From NCBI GenBank assembly GCA_937907035.1, contig CALCTX010000127.1, forward strand, positions 1-6,433: a stretch of 6,433 nucleotides of DNA. The letters run 5' to 3'. The stretch is from an uncultured Selenomonadales bacterium (GTDB lineage: Bacteria; Bacillota_C; Negativicutes; Selenomonadales; Selenomonadaceae). The position numbers and the translations under genes were made by a program. Below, in pieces: positions 1-5,519 of this stretch (within the stretch, counting starts at the first letter, position 1; every line of letters begins with the position of its first letter). The notes under the pieces are model-generated. The model was not told the DNA's origin, did no database searches, and was given only the letters and a program-made list of their open reading frames with translations.

Positions 1-1
1 G

Positions 2-556
2 CTTGTCAGTGAGGTGTACGGTATAACACCGGAAATTGAACGTATGGCTGGCGGCGCCGGGTCAAAGCTGGGAACTGGCGGCATGTTTACCAAATTGCAG
101 GCAGCTAAGATAGCTATGAATTCCGGCGTTATGATGGCTATCGCCAACGGTACACGACAAGGTGTGGTTCGTGATCTGATTAATGACGAAAATTTTGGTA
201 CTTTGTTTGTCGCTAAAGAGAATCGTTTAAAAATGAGAAAAAGCTGGCTGGCGTTCGGACGGACATTGACAGGAAAGATCAAAGTTGACGAGGGTTGTGT
301 TTCGGCTTTGACAAAAGATGGCAAGAGTTTGTTACCGGCGGGAATTGTTGCCGTTGATGGCAACTTTGAAGCCGGGGATACGGTGTCGGTAGTTGGGGAA
401 GATGAGCGGGAGATCGCCCGGGGAATTGTCAATTATTCGACAGGCGATCTGACGAAGATCATGGGGCTCAAAACGAGTGAAATTGAAAAGGCTTTGCCGG
501 GGAGTAAAGTACATACAGAAGTTATTCATCGGGATAGTATGGTATTGCTTATCTGA
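2..556 (+). CDS. proB: Glutamate 5-kinase, C-terminal part (5' end cut by window edge)
   Basis: ProB phosphorylates L-glutamate to gamma-glutamyl phosphate with ATP in the cytoplasm, the first step of proline synthesis. The frame is open from base 2, so the start lies outside the window; 184 residues are visible, about half of the usual 365-375 residue PUA-containing enzyme. What is seen is the end of the amino-acid kinase domain, including the loop GAGSKLGTGGMFTK (GTGGM-TK is characteristic of ProB) and the stretch IANGTRQGVVRDLI. After it comes a PUA domain over roughly the last 80 residues, starting near TGKIKVDEG and including the run ARGIVNYSTGDLTKIMG. The stop is TGA at 554-556. proA follows after 17 nt, the standard proBA order. 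The window does not show whether the N-terminal catalytic half is intact. The family call is secure. Confidence 0.95.
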   Translation, partial: LVSEVYGITPEIERMAGGAGSKLGTGGMFTKLQAAKIAMNSGVMMAIANGTRQGVVRDLINDENFGTLFVAKENRLKMRKSWLAFGRTLTGKIKVDEGCVSALTKDGKSLLPAGIVAVDGNFEAGDTVSVVGEDEREIARGIVNYSTGDLTKIMGLKTSEIEKALPGSKVHTEVIHRDSMVLLI

Positions 557-573
557 GTTTGGGAGGAAGCATT

Positions 574-786
574 ATGGATATTGAGAAGTTGGTAAAAGAT
601 AAGGCAACGGAAGCTAAAGCAGCAGCACGGAAACTGGGCAGCTTGTCGACAGAGGTAAAGAATGCCGCTTTGCTGGCTATGGCTGATGCGTTGGAGAAGA
701 AAGCAGCTTATGTTTTGGCAGAAAATGCCAAGGATTTGGCCGATGGCCGGAAAATAATCTCAAGCAGTCATATCTTGACCGGTTGA
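574..786 (+). CDS. 5' open frame of the split proA (about 70 residues)
   Basis: This is the upstream frame as the sequence stands. Residues 1-60 are normal ProA N-terminal sequence ([20 protein letters not shown] and on to [10 protein letters not shown]). The last ten residues, [10 protein letters not shown], are out-of-frame read-through. If translated alone it would lack the nucleotide-binding and catalytic parts. A slightly earlier TTG at 559 is in frame but overlaps the Shine-Dalgarno region, so ATG 574 is preferred. Confidence 0.6.
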   Translation: MDIEKLVKDKATEAKAAARKLGSLSTEVKNAALLAMADALEKKAAYVLAENAKDLADGRKIISSSHILTG

Positions 787-1826
787 TGCTCGATGAAAAA
801 CGGATAGGGCAGATGGCAGAAGGATTGCGGCAGACAGCAGCACTTCCTGATCCGATTGGGGAGGGTGTATATTCGGTTGTTCGCCCGAATGGTTTGGAAA
901 TTCGCCGGATCCGGGTACCGTTGGGGGTTATCGGGATCATTTATGAAGCCCGCCCTAATGTTACGGCTGATGCATTGGCACTTTGCCTGAAGTCAGGTAA
1001 TGCTGTTAGATTACGTGGCGGTTCGGAAGCAATCCGCTCTAATATGGCAGTATTTTCGGTGCTGGCGGAGGCAGCAGAAAAAGCCGGTATTCCGCAGGGT
1101 GCTTTGCAGCTTGTTGAAGTTACGGATCGGGCAGCGGTAAATGTCATGCTGCATCTGAACGGTTTGATCGATGTGGTCATTCCACGCGGTGGTGCCGGGC
1201 TGATAAAGACAGTGGTTGAAAACAGCAGTGTTCCGGTAATAGAGACCGGAACCGGAGTTTGCCATACATTTGTAGATGCTTCGGCTGATCTTAAAATGGC
1301 TGTTGATATTGCAATAAATGCAAAGACAACACGTCCGGCAGTTTGTAACGCGATGGAAACTTTGCTGGTACATGAGGCGGTTGCCGGACAGTTCCTGCCG
1401 CAGATGGCTGAGGCTATGGCGCTGAAAAATGTTGAACTCAGGGGCTGTGAGAAATGCCGGAATATCGTTCCGGATATGAAGGAAGCGACAGAAGAGGATT
1501 GGAGCACTGAGTACGGTGAATTGATCTTGTCGGTAAAGGTTGTAAAAGATATGGATGAAGCAATTGAACATATCAATAAATACAATACGGGTCATTCCGA
1601 GTGTATTGTGACAAGTGATCTCAATAATGCGCGGCGGTTCCAGCGGGAAATAGATGCGGCAGCAGTTTATGTGAATGCTTCTACCCGCTTTACCGATGGT
1701 TTTGAATTCGGATTCGGAGCTGAAATCGGTATCAGCACGCAAAAGCTTCATGCCCGTGGCCCAATGGGCTTAAATGAACTTACCAGCACGAAGTATGTTA
1801 TCAACGGTGAAGGCCAGATCCGTTAA
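786..1826 (+). CDS. proA: 3' open frame of the split proA (about 346 residues, carries the active site)
   Basis: This frame contains everything in ProA from [16 protein letters not shown] to the C-terminus, including the active-site cysteine codon at 1344-1346. Its ATG at 786-788 shares one base with the upstream TGA stop at 784-786 (TGATG), so termination-reinitiation could in principle translate it. A TTG at 783 is also in frame. It lacks about 72 N-terminal residues that normally help build the ProA fold, so activity of the fragment alone is doubtful. The frame is clearly real; its independent expression is inference. Confidence 0.7.
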   Translation: MLDEKRIGQMAEGLRQTAALPDPIGEGVYSVVRPNGLEIRRIRVPLGVIGIIYEARPNVTADALALCLKSGNAVRLRGGSEAIRSNMAVFSVLAEAAEKAGIPQGALQLVEVTDRAAVNVMLHLNGLIDVVIPRGGAGLIKTVVENSSVPVIETGTGVCHTFVDASADLKMAVDIAINAKTTRPAVCNAMETLLVHEAVAGQFLPQMAEAMALKNVELRGCEKCRNIVPDMKEATEEDWSTEYGELILSVKVVKDMDEAIEHINKYNTGHSECIVTSDLNNARRFQREIDAAAVYVNASTRFTDGFEFGFGAEIGISTQKLHARGPMGLNELTSTKYVINGEGQIR

Positions 1827-1972
1827 TGAATACGTTTATTGGTTATTTGAGGACAATCCGGCAATATCTGGCAACTCCGAAAGGGAGACATGACACGCTC
1901 GATTATTTACGGGCGATAGTGATCATTGTTTTGACGATAGCCGGTGCCTGGTTTTTGGCAAGCAGGTTTTAG
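1826..1972 (+). CDS. Small single-span membrane protein of unknown function (48 residues)
   Basis: I do not recognise this gene. The ATG at 1826 shares its A with the proA stop (TAATG), and the frame ends with TAG at 1970-1972. The protein begins [15 protein letters not shown], has a basic middle (PKGRHD), then a hydrophobic segment over roughly residues 29-46 (RAIVIIVLTIAGAWFLASRF) that fits one membrane helix ending at a short basic tail. It fills the whole proA-nadD gap without a stop, and nadD starts 22 nt later. Support for real coding is the overlap with proA, the coherent amphipathic-plus-helix design and the lack of other content in the gap. The Shine-Dalgarno upstream is weak (GAAGG-like near 1809), so translation would depend on coupling to proA. 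It could be a chance frame. Confidence 0.6.
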   Translation: MNTFIGYLRTIRQYLATPKGRHDTLDYLRAIVIIVLTIAGAWFLASRF

Positions 1973-1994
1973 TTCGAGTTCGGGAGTGAAAATT

Positions 1995-2609
1995 ATGGCA
2001 GAAAAGAAGCATCGGGTCGGTATTTTAGGCGGTACTTTTGATCCGATACATGTGGGACATCTGGTTACGGCTGAAGCGGTACGTAACGAGTATAAATTAG
2101 ATAAAGTAATTTTTATTCCGGCGGCAATTCCGCCGCATAAGCAGGAACAGTCTGTAACGCCGGCGCTGCATCGTTATATAATGACGGTATTGGCGACATA
2201 TTCCAATCCGTATTTTGAGGTTTCACCGATTGAGATGAACCGGCCGTGTCCTTCTTATACGATCGATACTATTTATGAGCTTATCGAAAAATATGGGGAG
2301 GATACAGAGTTTTACTTTATAACCGGAGCAGATGCGATCGCAGAAATCCCGACATGGGACCGTATAGAGGAGCTTTTGGGGATATGCCAGTTTATCGCAG
2401 CTACCCGGCAAGGGTGTTTGCCGAATGTTGATAATATCAAAGAATACTTTGGTGAGCTCGGACAGAAGCGGATACACCGGCTTAATACTCCGGAATTGGA
2501 GATTTCTTCCACTGATATCCGGGCCAGGATCAAAAACGGTATCTCGATAAAATATATTGTTCCGTTACCGGTTGAACAATATATATATAAAGAAGGACTA
2601 TATAAATGA
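1995..2609 (+). CDS. nadD: Nicotinate (nicotinamide) mononucleotide adenylyltransferase
   Basis: NadD joins nicotinate mononucleotide and ATP into deamido-NAD plus pyrophosphate, the penultimate step of NAD synthesis in the cytoplasm. The 204-residue protein shows the nucleotidyltransferase signature GGTFDPIHVGH at residues 12-22 (the H-x-G-H type motif), PPHK at 46-49, SYTIDT at 87-92, GADA followed by a conserved W at 111-121, and the C-terminal ATP-phosphate-binding SSTDIR at 171-176. The length is near the 190-215 usual for the family. ATG 1995 is chosen because GGGAG lies at 1982-1986 and the signature then begins about ten residues in; an in-frame GTG at 1944 would add 17 residues from the upstream small ORF region and is unlikely. 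The stop overlaps the yqeK start (ATGA). Confidence 0.95.
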   Translation: MAEKKHRVGILGGTFDPIHVGHLVTAEAVRNEYKLDKVIFIPAAIPPHKQEQSVTPALHRYIMTVLATYSNPYFEVSPIEMNRPCPSYTIDTIYELIEKYGEDTEFYFITGADAIAEIPTWDRIEELLGICQFIAATRQGCLPNVDNIKEYFGELGQKRIHRLNTPELEISSTDIRARIKNGISIKYIVPLPVEQYIYKEGLYK

Positions 2610-3184
2610 TGGATCACGAAACGCGAAAGAAATTGCTGGCATCAAAGTTGAAGCCCAGCCGTTATGAACATTCGCTGGGAGTTGCGGAGACGGCAGTTTT
2701 TTTGGCAAAACGATTTGGAGTAGATGAAGAAAAAGCCCGTTTGGCAGGGCTGTTGCATGATTGCGCCCGGGAGTTCCGCGATGATGAACTGATTGCTGAA
2801 GCTGAGCGGCGAGGTATCGCTGTCGGCGAAGTAGAACGGCAGATGCCGTTGCTTTTGCATGCGTATATCGGTGCTGAACGCATAAAGGAAATATATGATG
2901 TCGATGATGCGGAAATATCTCAGGCAATTTGGCGGCATACGGTCGGCGGCGCAAAAATGACACCGCTTGACAAGATAATATATTTTGCGGATATGATCGA
3001 GCCACATCGGAATTATCCGGAGGTGGAGATGTTACGTCAGCTTTCAAGGGAGGCATCACTTGATGATATGTTGCTTGAGGGGCTGACACAGTCAATCATT
3101 TTTGTTGCCGAAAAGAATCATTTGATCCATCCTGATACGGTTACGGCAAGAAATGAGCTTTTGCTTGCTAAGGTCAATGACTGA
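2606..3184 (+). CDS. yqeK: YqeK-type HD-domain symmetrical Ap4A hydrolase
   Basis: YqeK proteins are metal-dependent HD-domain enzymes that split diadenosine tetraphosphate symmetrically into two ADP, clearing a stress-linked dinucleotide. The 192-residue protein has the expected metal ligands: H22 (YEHSLGVAETA), H51-D52 (LLHDCAR), H85 (LLHAYIGA), H111 (IWRHTVGG) and D129 (YFADMIEP). The length fits the family. The start is ATG 2606 or the adjacent ATG 2609, with GAAGGA at 2592-2597 upstream; the ATGA overlap with nadD suggests translational coupling. nadD-yqeK adjacency is one of the most conserved pairs in Bacillota, and the following LCP and rsfS genes complete the usual cluster. The assignment rests on motif and context together; the exact substrate is inferred from characterised family members. 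Confidence 0.92.
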   Translation: MMDHETRKKLLASKLKPSRYEHSLGVAETAVFLAKRFGVDEEKARLAGLLHDCAREFRDDELIAEAERRGIAVGEVERQMPLLLHAYIGAERIKEIYDVDDAEISQAIWRHTVGGAKMTPLDKIIYFADMIEPHRNYPEVEMLRQLSREASLDDMLLEGLTQSIIFVAEKNHLIHPDTVTARNELLLAKVND

Positions 3185-3195
3185 AAGGATATCTG

Positions 3196-4161
3196 ATGAG
3201 CAGCGAGACGAAAAAACGGATAAAAGTTAAACGAATACAACGGCGACGGCATAAATTTCGGGTGCTTATCCGGCTCTTTATGTTTACGATATTTTTTGGC
3301 TTTATCGGCTGGATGGGATATCATCTCTATGATTGGGGAAACCGGGCTTATAGCAGTATATCCATGCACCCCAAAAAGAGTGAGAGCCTTTCGGCAACAA
3401 AGCAGATGGAAGGATATACCAATATTCTTTTACTGGGTGTTGATGAAGGAACTACCGGCGAAAAAGGAAAGCATGTTGATACATTATTGTTGCTGAGTAT
3501 GGATAATAAGCAAGGACGCATGAGAGCAATATCCGTACCACGCAAAACGATGGTGCATATGCCGGGAAATAAGCTGGAACAGCCGATCAGCGGAGCATAT
3601 GAGGCTGGCGGCGAACCGTTGCTTTCCCGTTTGGTAAGCGAATTGTTAGGCGTGCCTGTGCATCAGTATGTCGCAGTCGATATCAAAGCAGTAGCGGATA
3701 TAGTCGATATATTGGGCGGCGTTGATCTTTATGTAGAAGAAGATATGGATTATGAAGATCCAGAGATAAATTTGCGGATACATATAAAGAAAGGGTATCA
3801 GCATTTGGAAGGGGAACAGGCTCAGCAATATCTGAGATTCCGTGGTGATGAATTAGGTGATATCGGCCGTGTACAGCGGCAACAGAAATTTTTAGCGGCT
3901 ATTTATAAAAAAATACTCAGTCTTGATGTGATGACAAAAGTACCGCAATTAGTTGAGCTGTTACAAAAACGAGTAGTGACGAGTGCCGAGATTTTTGATT
4001 CGGCACAGCTTATCAGTGTGATCAAAGGATTATCCGGGGAGAATATCCAATCGGTAATGGTTCCCGGAACGTTAGTAAAGAACAGTGATTATTGGCGAGT
4101 AGATCAACAGGCGAAAAAGGAACGAATGGCGGAACTTTTCCCTGAATTGGCAGTGCAATAA
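3196..4161 (+). CDS. LytR-CpsA-Psr (LCP) family cell-envelope protein
   Basis: LCP proteins are membrane-anchored enzymes that transfer undecaprenyl-linked glycopolymers onto peptidoglycan on the outer face of the membrane. This 321-residue protein has a very basic cytoplasmic N-terminus (residues 1-26), one membrane helix at about 24-44 and an extracytoplasmic LCP domain from about 75 to 240. Family landmarks are LLGVD at 79-83, VDTLLLLSMD from 94, SVPRKT at 113-118, ILGGVDLYV at 172-180 and RFRGDELGDIGRVQRQQ at 214-230. Two signature positions deviate: the usual R-S-D-T is H-V-D-T, and the usual PRDT is PRKT. The tail after 240 has no LytR_C domain that I can see. ATG 3196 follows AAGGA at 3185-3189. 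It lies between yqeK and rsfS, its usual place in Bacillota. Family membership is firm; the polymer handled is unknown. Confidence 0.92.
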   Translation: MSSETKKRIKVKRIQRRRHKFRVLIRLFMFTIFFGFIGWMGYHLYDWGNRAYSSISMHPKKSESLSATKQMEGYTNILLLGVDEGTTGEKGKHVDTLLLLSMDNKQGRMRAISVPRKTMVHMPGNKLEQPISGAYEAGGEPLLSRLVSELLGVPVHQYVAVDIKAVADIVDILGGVDLYVEEDMDYEDPEINLRIHIKKGYQHLEGEQAQQYLRFRGDELGDIGRVQRQQKFLAAIYKKILSLDVMTKVPQLVELLQKRVVTSAEIFDSAQLISVIKGLSGENIQSVMVPGTLVKNSDYWRVDQQAKKERMAELFPELAVQ

Positions 4162-4166
4162 GGAGG
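4161..4166 (+). promoter_or_regulatory. Strong Shine-Dalgarno of rsfS
   Basis: AGGAGG lies nine bases before the rsfS ATG and shares its first base with the TAA stop of the LCP gene. It is the best anti-16S match among the ribosome-binding sites in the window and fixes the rsfS start. Confidence 0.8.
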
Positions 4167-4175
4167 AAATATTTT

Positions 4176-4526
4176 ATGGAAAATACATCGCTTAATTTGG
4201 CAGAGGCAATTGCTGCGGCAGCTAGTGATAAAAAAGCTCGGGATATTGTTTTGCTTAATATGGAAGAGCTGACGATCGCAACGGATTATTTTGTAATTTG
4301 TTCGGCAAATTCACCGACTCAGGTGCGGGCGATCGCTGATAATATTGAAGAGAAACTGCATGAGCAGGGGAAAGATTTTTTGCATAAGGAAGGCTACCGG
4401 GAAGGAAATTGGGTATTGCTTGATTATGGTGACTGTGTAGCACATATTTTTGTTCAGGAGCAACGTGAATATTATGCATTGGAACAGCTTTGGAGTGACG
4501 CAAAGCTTACGGTCTATGAGGACTGA
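4176..4526 (+). CDS. rsfS: Ribosome silencing factor RsfS
   Basis: RsfS (the Iojap/DUF143 family) binds ribosomal protein uL14 on the 50S subunit and blocks joining with 30S, lowering translation when nutrients are scarce. The 116-residue length is typical of bacterial RsfS. Recognisable features are the TDYFVICSANSPTQVRAIAD stretch (36-55), a conserved tryptophan (W79) in NWVLLDYGDCVAHIF, and the terminal block REYYALEQLWSDA (97-109). The start is set by AGGAGG at 4161-4166. It follows the LCP gene by 14 nt and precedes the S1-domain gene by 5 nt. The grouping nadD-yqeK-LCP-rsfS is standard in Bacillota and links NAD synthesis and nucleotide stress clearing to ribosome control. Confidence 0.95.
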   Translation: MENTSLNLAEAIAAAASDKKARDIVLLNMEELTIATDYFVICSANSPTQVRAIADNIEEKLHEQGKDFLHKEGYREGNWVLLDYGDCVAHIFVQEQREYYALEQLWSDAKLTVYED

Positions 4527-4531
4527 TAAAT

Positions 4532-5401
4532 ATGGAAGAAAGAAAAAGGCGTTATATGCCAAGCACGGTAGCAACGTTAAAAGTGGCACGGGTTTCTGAA
4601 TTGGGAGCTTTTCTTGATGCGGAAACAGGGAACACTTCTGATGATATTTTGCTGCATACGCAACAACAGACAAAAAAAGTAGAGATTGGCGATCTGGTCA
4701 CAGTATTTTTGTATCGTGACCCGAAAGGGCGGCTTACGGCCAGTATGCGTGTTCCGAAGATGAAAGAAGGACAGGTTGCCCGTCTGAAGGTTATCAATAT
4801 TAGTGAAGACGGTGCGTTTCTTGATGTCGGGGCCGAACGGGGAATTTTTATGCCTTATGCCGGAATGCGCGGCAAACCACAGGTCGGTGAAGTAGTCTGG
4901 GCTAAGCTGTATACCGATAAGTCGGGACGGCTGGCGGTTACGATGGAAGTGGAGGACGAATTGCGCCGGGCTTCTAAAAAAGCCACAGGGGTTAAAGTCG
5001 GTGATCATGTTTCCGGGGCGATCTATAATTATACCGACAGCGGTGCATTTATGTTTTCTGATGAACGATATATCGTTTTTATCGATAATAAGGAAATGGC
5101 AACACGTCCACGAGTCGGTGAAGTAGTTAATGCCCGGGTTACTTATGTCCGGTCTGATGGCAGGCTGAATGCTTCTTTACGGGAGATAAAAGAAAAAGCT
5201 CTTACCTCCGATGCAGAAAAAATATTATTTCTTTTGCAGGAACGGAATGGTAAGATGCCGTATGGAGATGATTCATCACCGGAAGTTATCAGAAATAAGT
5301 TCCGGATCAGCAAGGCCGCATTCAAGCGATCACTTGGTTATCTTATGAAGCAGGGGCTTATAGAACAACATGATGGCTGGACTTTTTTAAAAGAAAAATA
5401 A
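4532..5401 (+). CDS. cvfB: S1-domain RNA-binding protein, CvfB/YitL family
   Basis: CvfB proteins bind RNA; in Staphylococcus aureus the homologue affects virulence gene expression. This 289-residue protein shows three S1-like OB repeats, at about residues 10-73, 78-141 and 155-218, each with a G-A-F turn (GAFLDA, GAFLDV, GAFMFS) and a closing GRL-(T/A/N)-(A/V)-(S/T) strand. A C-terminal winged-helix-like region at about 222-289 carries the family pattern SSPEVIRNKFRISKAAFKRS followed by GYLMKQGLIE. The first S1 repeat has a longer, less conserved loop (ETGNTSDDILLH). ATG 4532 has GAGGA at 4518-4522; an in-frame ATG at 4556 would fit the homology start about as well. It is the last gene of the packed string, 5 nt after rsfS. 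The family is clear, but its target RNAs here are unknown, so the symbol is by homology only. Confidence 0.9.
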   Translation: MEERKRRYMPSTVATLKVARVSELGAFLDAETGNTSDDILLHTQQQTKKVEIGDLVTVFLYRDPKGRLTASMRVPKMKEGQVARLKVINISEDGAFLDVGAERGIFMPYAGMRGKPQVGEVVWAKLYTDKSGRLAVTMEVEDELRRASKKATGVKVGDHVSGAIYNYTDSGAFMFSDERYIVFIDNKEMATRPRVGEVVNARVTYVRSDGRLNASLREIKEKALTSDAEKILFLLQERNGKMPYGDDSSPEVIRNKFRISKAAFKRSLGYLMKQGLIEQHDGWTFLKEK

Positions 5402-5519
5402 AGTTTCATAACTTTTTTAATAAAAAAAGAGGAATTGCTATATTTATCACGAATATTTAATTAAATAGTATACCTATGAAAATTATTTGGGAATTATAAA
5501 GATAAATGGGGGCGATTAC
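5402..5519 (+). promoter_or_regulatory. AT-rich intergenic region before cheV with weak promoter-like sequence
   Basis: This is the only sizeable gap in the window. An A/T-only arm pair (CTTTTTT at 5412-5418 with AAAAAAG at 5423-5429) could fold but is too weak to call a terminator. A possible sigma-A promoter is TTATCA (5444-5449) with TAGTAT (5466-5471) at 16-nt spacing, each matching four of six consensus bases; TATAAA at 5495-5500 is another possible -10. I found no flagellar sigma-28 type promoter. GGGGG at 5508-5512 serves as the cheV ribosome-binding site, seven bases before the ATG. The gap suggests that cheV is transcribed separately from the upstream string. Confidence 0.35.
5454..5467. 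repeat. Perfect 14-nt AT palindrome upstream of cheV
   Basis: TATTTAATTAAATA equals its own reverse complement and overlaps the first two bases of the possible -10 element TAGTAT. It could be a dimeric-regulator operator or simply reflect the AT-rich gap. The palindrome is directly visible; a function is only conjecture. Confidence 0.4.

Larger units (their letters stand above)
574..1826 (+). pseudogene. proA: Gamma-glutamyl phosphate reductase (glutamate-5-semialdehyde dehydrogenase), frameshifted
   Basis: ProA reduces gamma-glutamyl phosphate to glutamate-5-semialdehyde with NADPH, the second step of proline synthesis. The start is ATG at 574, preceded by GGAGGA at 562-567. The frame matches ProA up to residue 60 ([10 protein letters not shown]), then runs out of register and stops at TGA 784-786. 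The ProA match resumes one frame over. Adding a single A to the run at 751-754 gives [20 protein letters not shown], as expected for the family, and a protein of 417 residues, the usual ProA length. In the restored protein the catalytic cysteine lies in [12 protein letters not shown] (about residue 258), and the C-terminus has the conserved [18 protein letters not shown]. Nothing else in the gene is damaged. The cause may be a sequencing or assembly error, a recent mutation, or rarely a tolerated split gene. The identity is certain; the pseudogene status is not. Confidence 0.85.

Noticed and set aside
750..760. Programmed ribosomal frameshift in proA
   Set aside because: The site GGAAAATAAT is not a strong slippery heptamer, I see no downstream stem-loop or upstream stimulatory Shine-Dalgarno, and I know of no proA family that uses frameshifting.
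941..1751. Long minus-strand open frames opposite proA (941-1585 and 1011-1751)
   Set aside because: They lie wholly antisense to a clearly conserved gene, have cysteine-, serine- or histidine-rich composition with no recognisable domain, and show no convincing ribosome-binding site. They are shadows of proA codon structure.
2574..2604. ATATATATAA-rich stretch at the end of nadD as a promoter for yqeK
   Set aside because: It is explained by the conserved C-terminal codons of NadD (EQYIYKEGLYK), and yqeK overlaps nadD, so co-transcription is the simpler reading.
2598..3095. Minus-strand open frame of 165 codons opposite yqeK
   Set aside because: It is antisense to an intact HD-domain gene with all metal ligands, and its proline- and histidine-rich composition is typical of a shadow frame.
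4883..5127. Direct repeat GTCGGTGAAGTAGT at 4883-4896 and 5114-5127
   Set aside because: Both copies encode the same VGEVV strand of consecutive S1 repeats, so the repeat is explained by domain duplication or conserved coding and not by a mobile or regulatory element.
5412..5429. A/T-only inverted repeat after the S1 gene as a terminator
   Set aside because: The stem has only one G-C pair and no T-tract follows the 3' arm, so an intrinsic terminator cannot be supported.
5476..5499. Seven-residue ORF (MKIIWEL) upstream of cheV as a leader peptide
   Set aside because: There is no Shine-Dalgarno sequence before it, no run of regulatory codons, and no attenuator hairpin following it.
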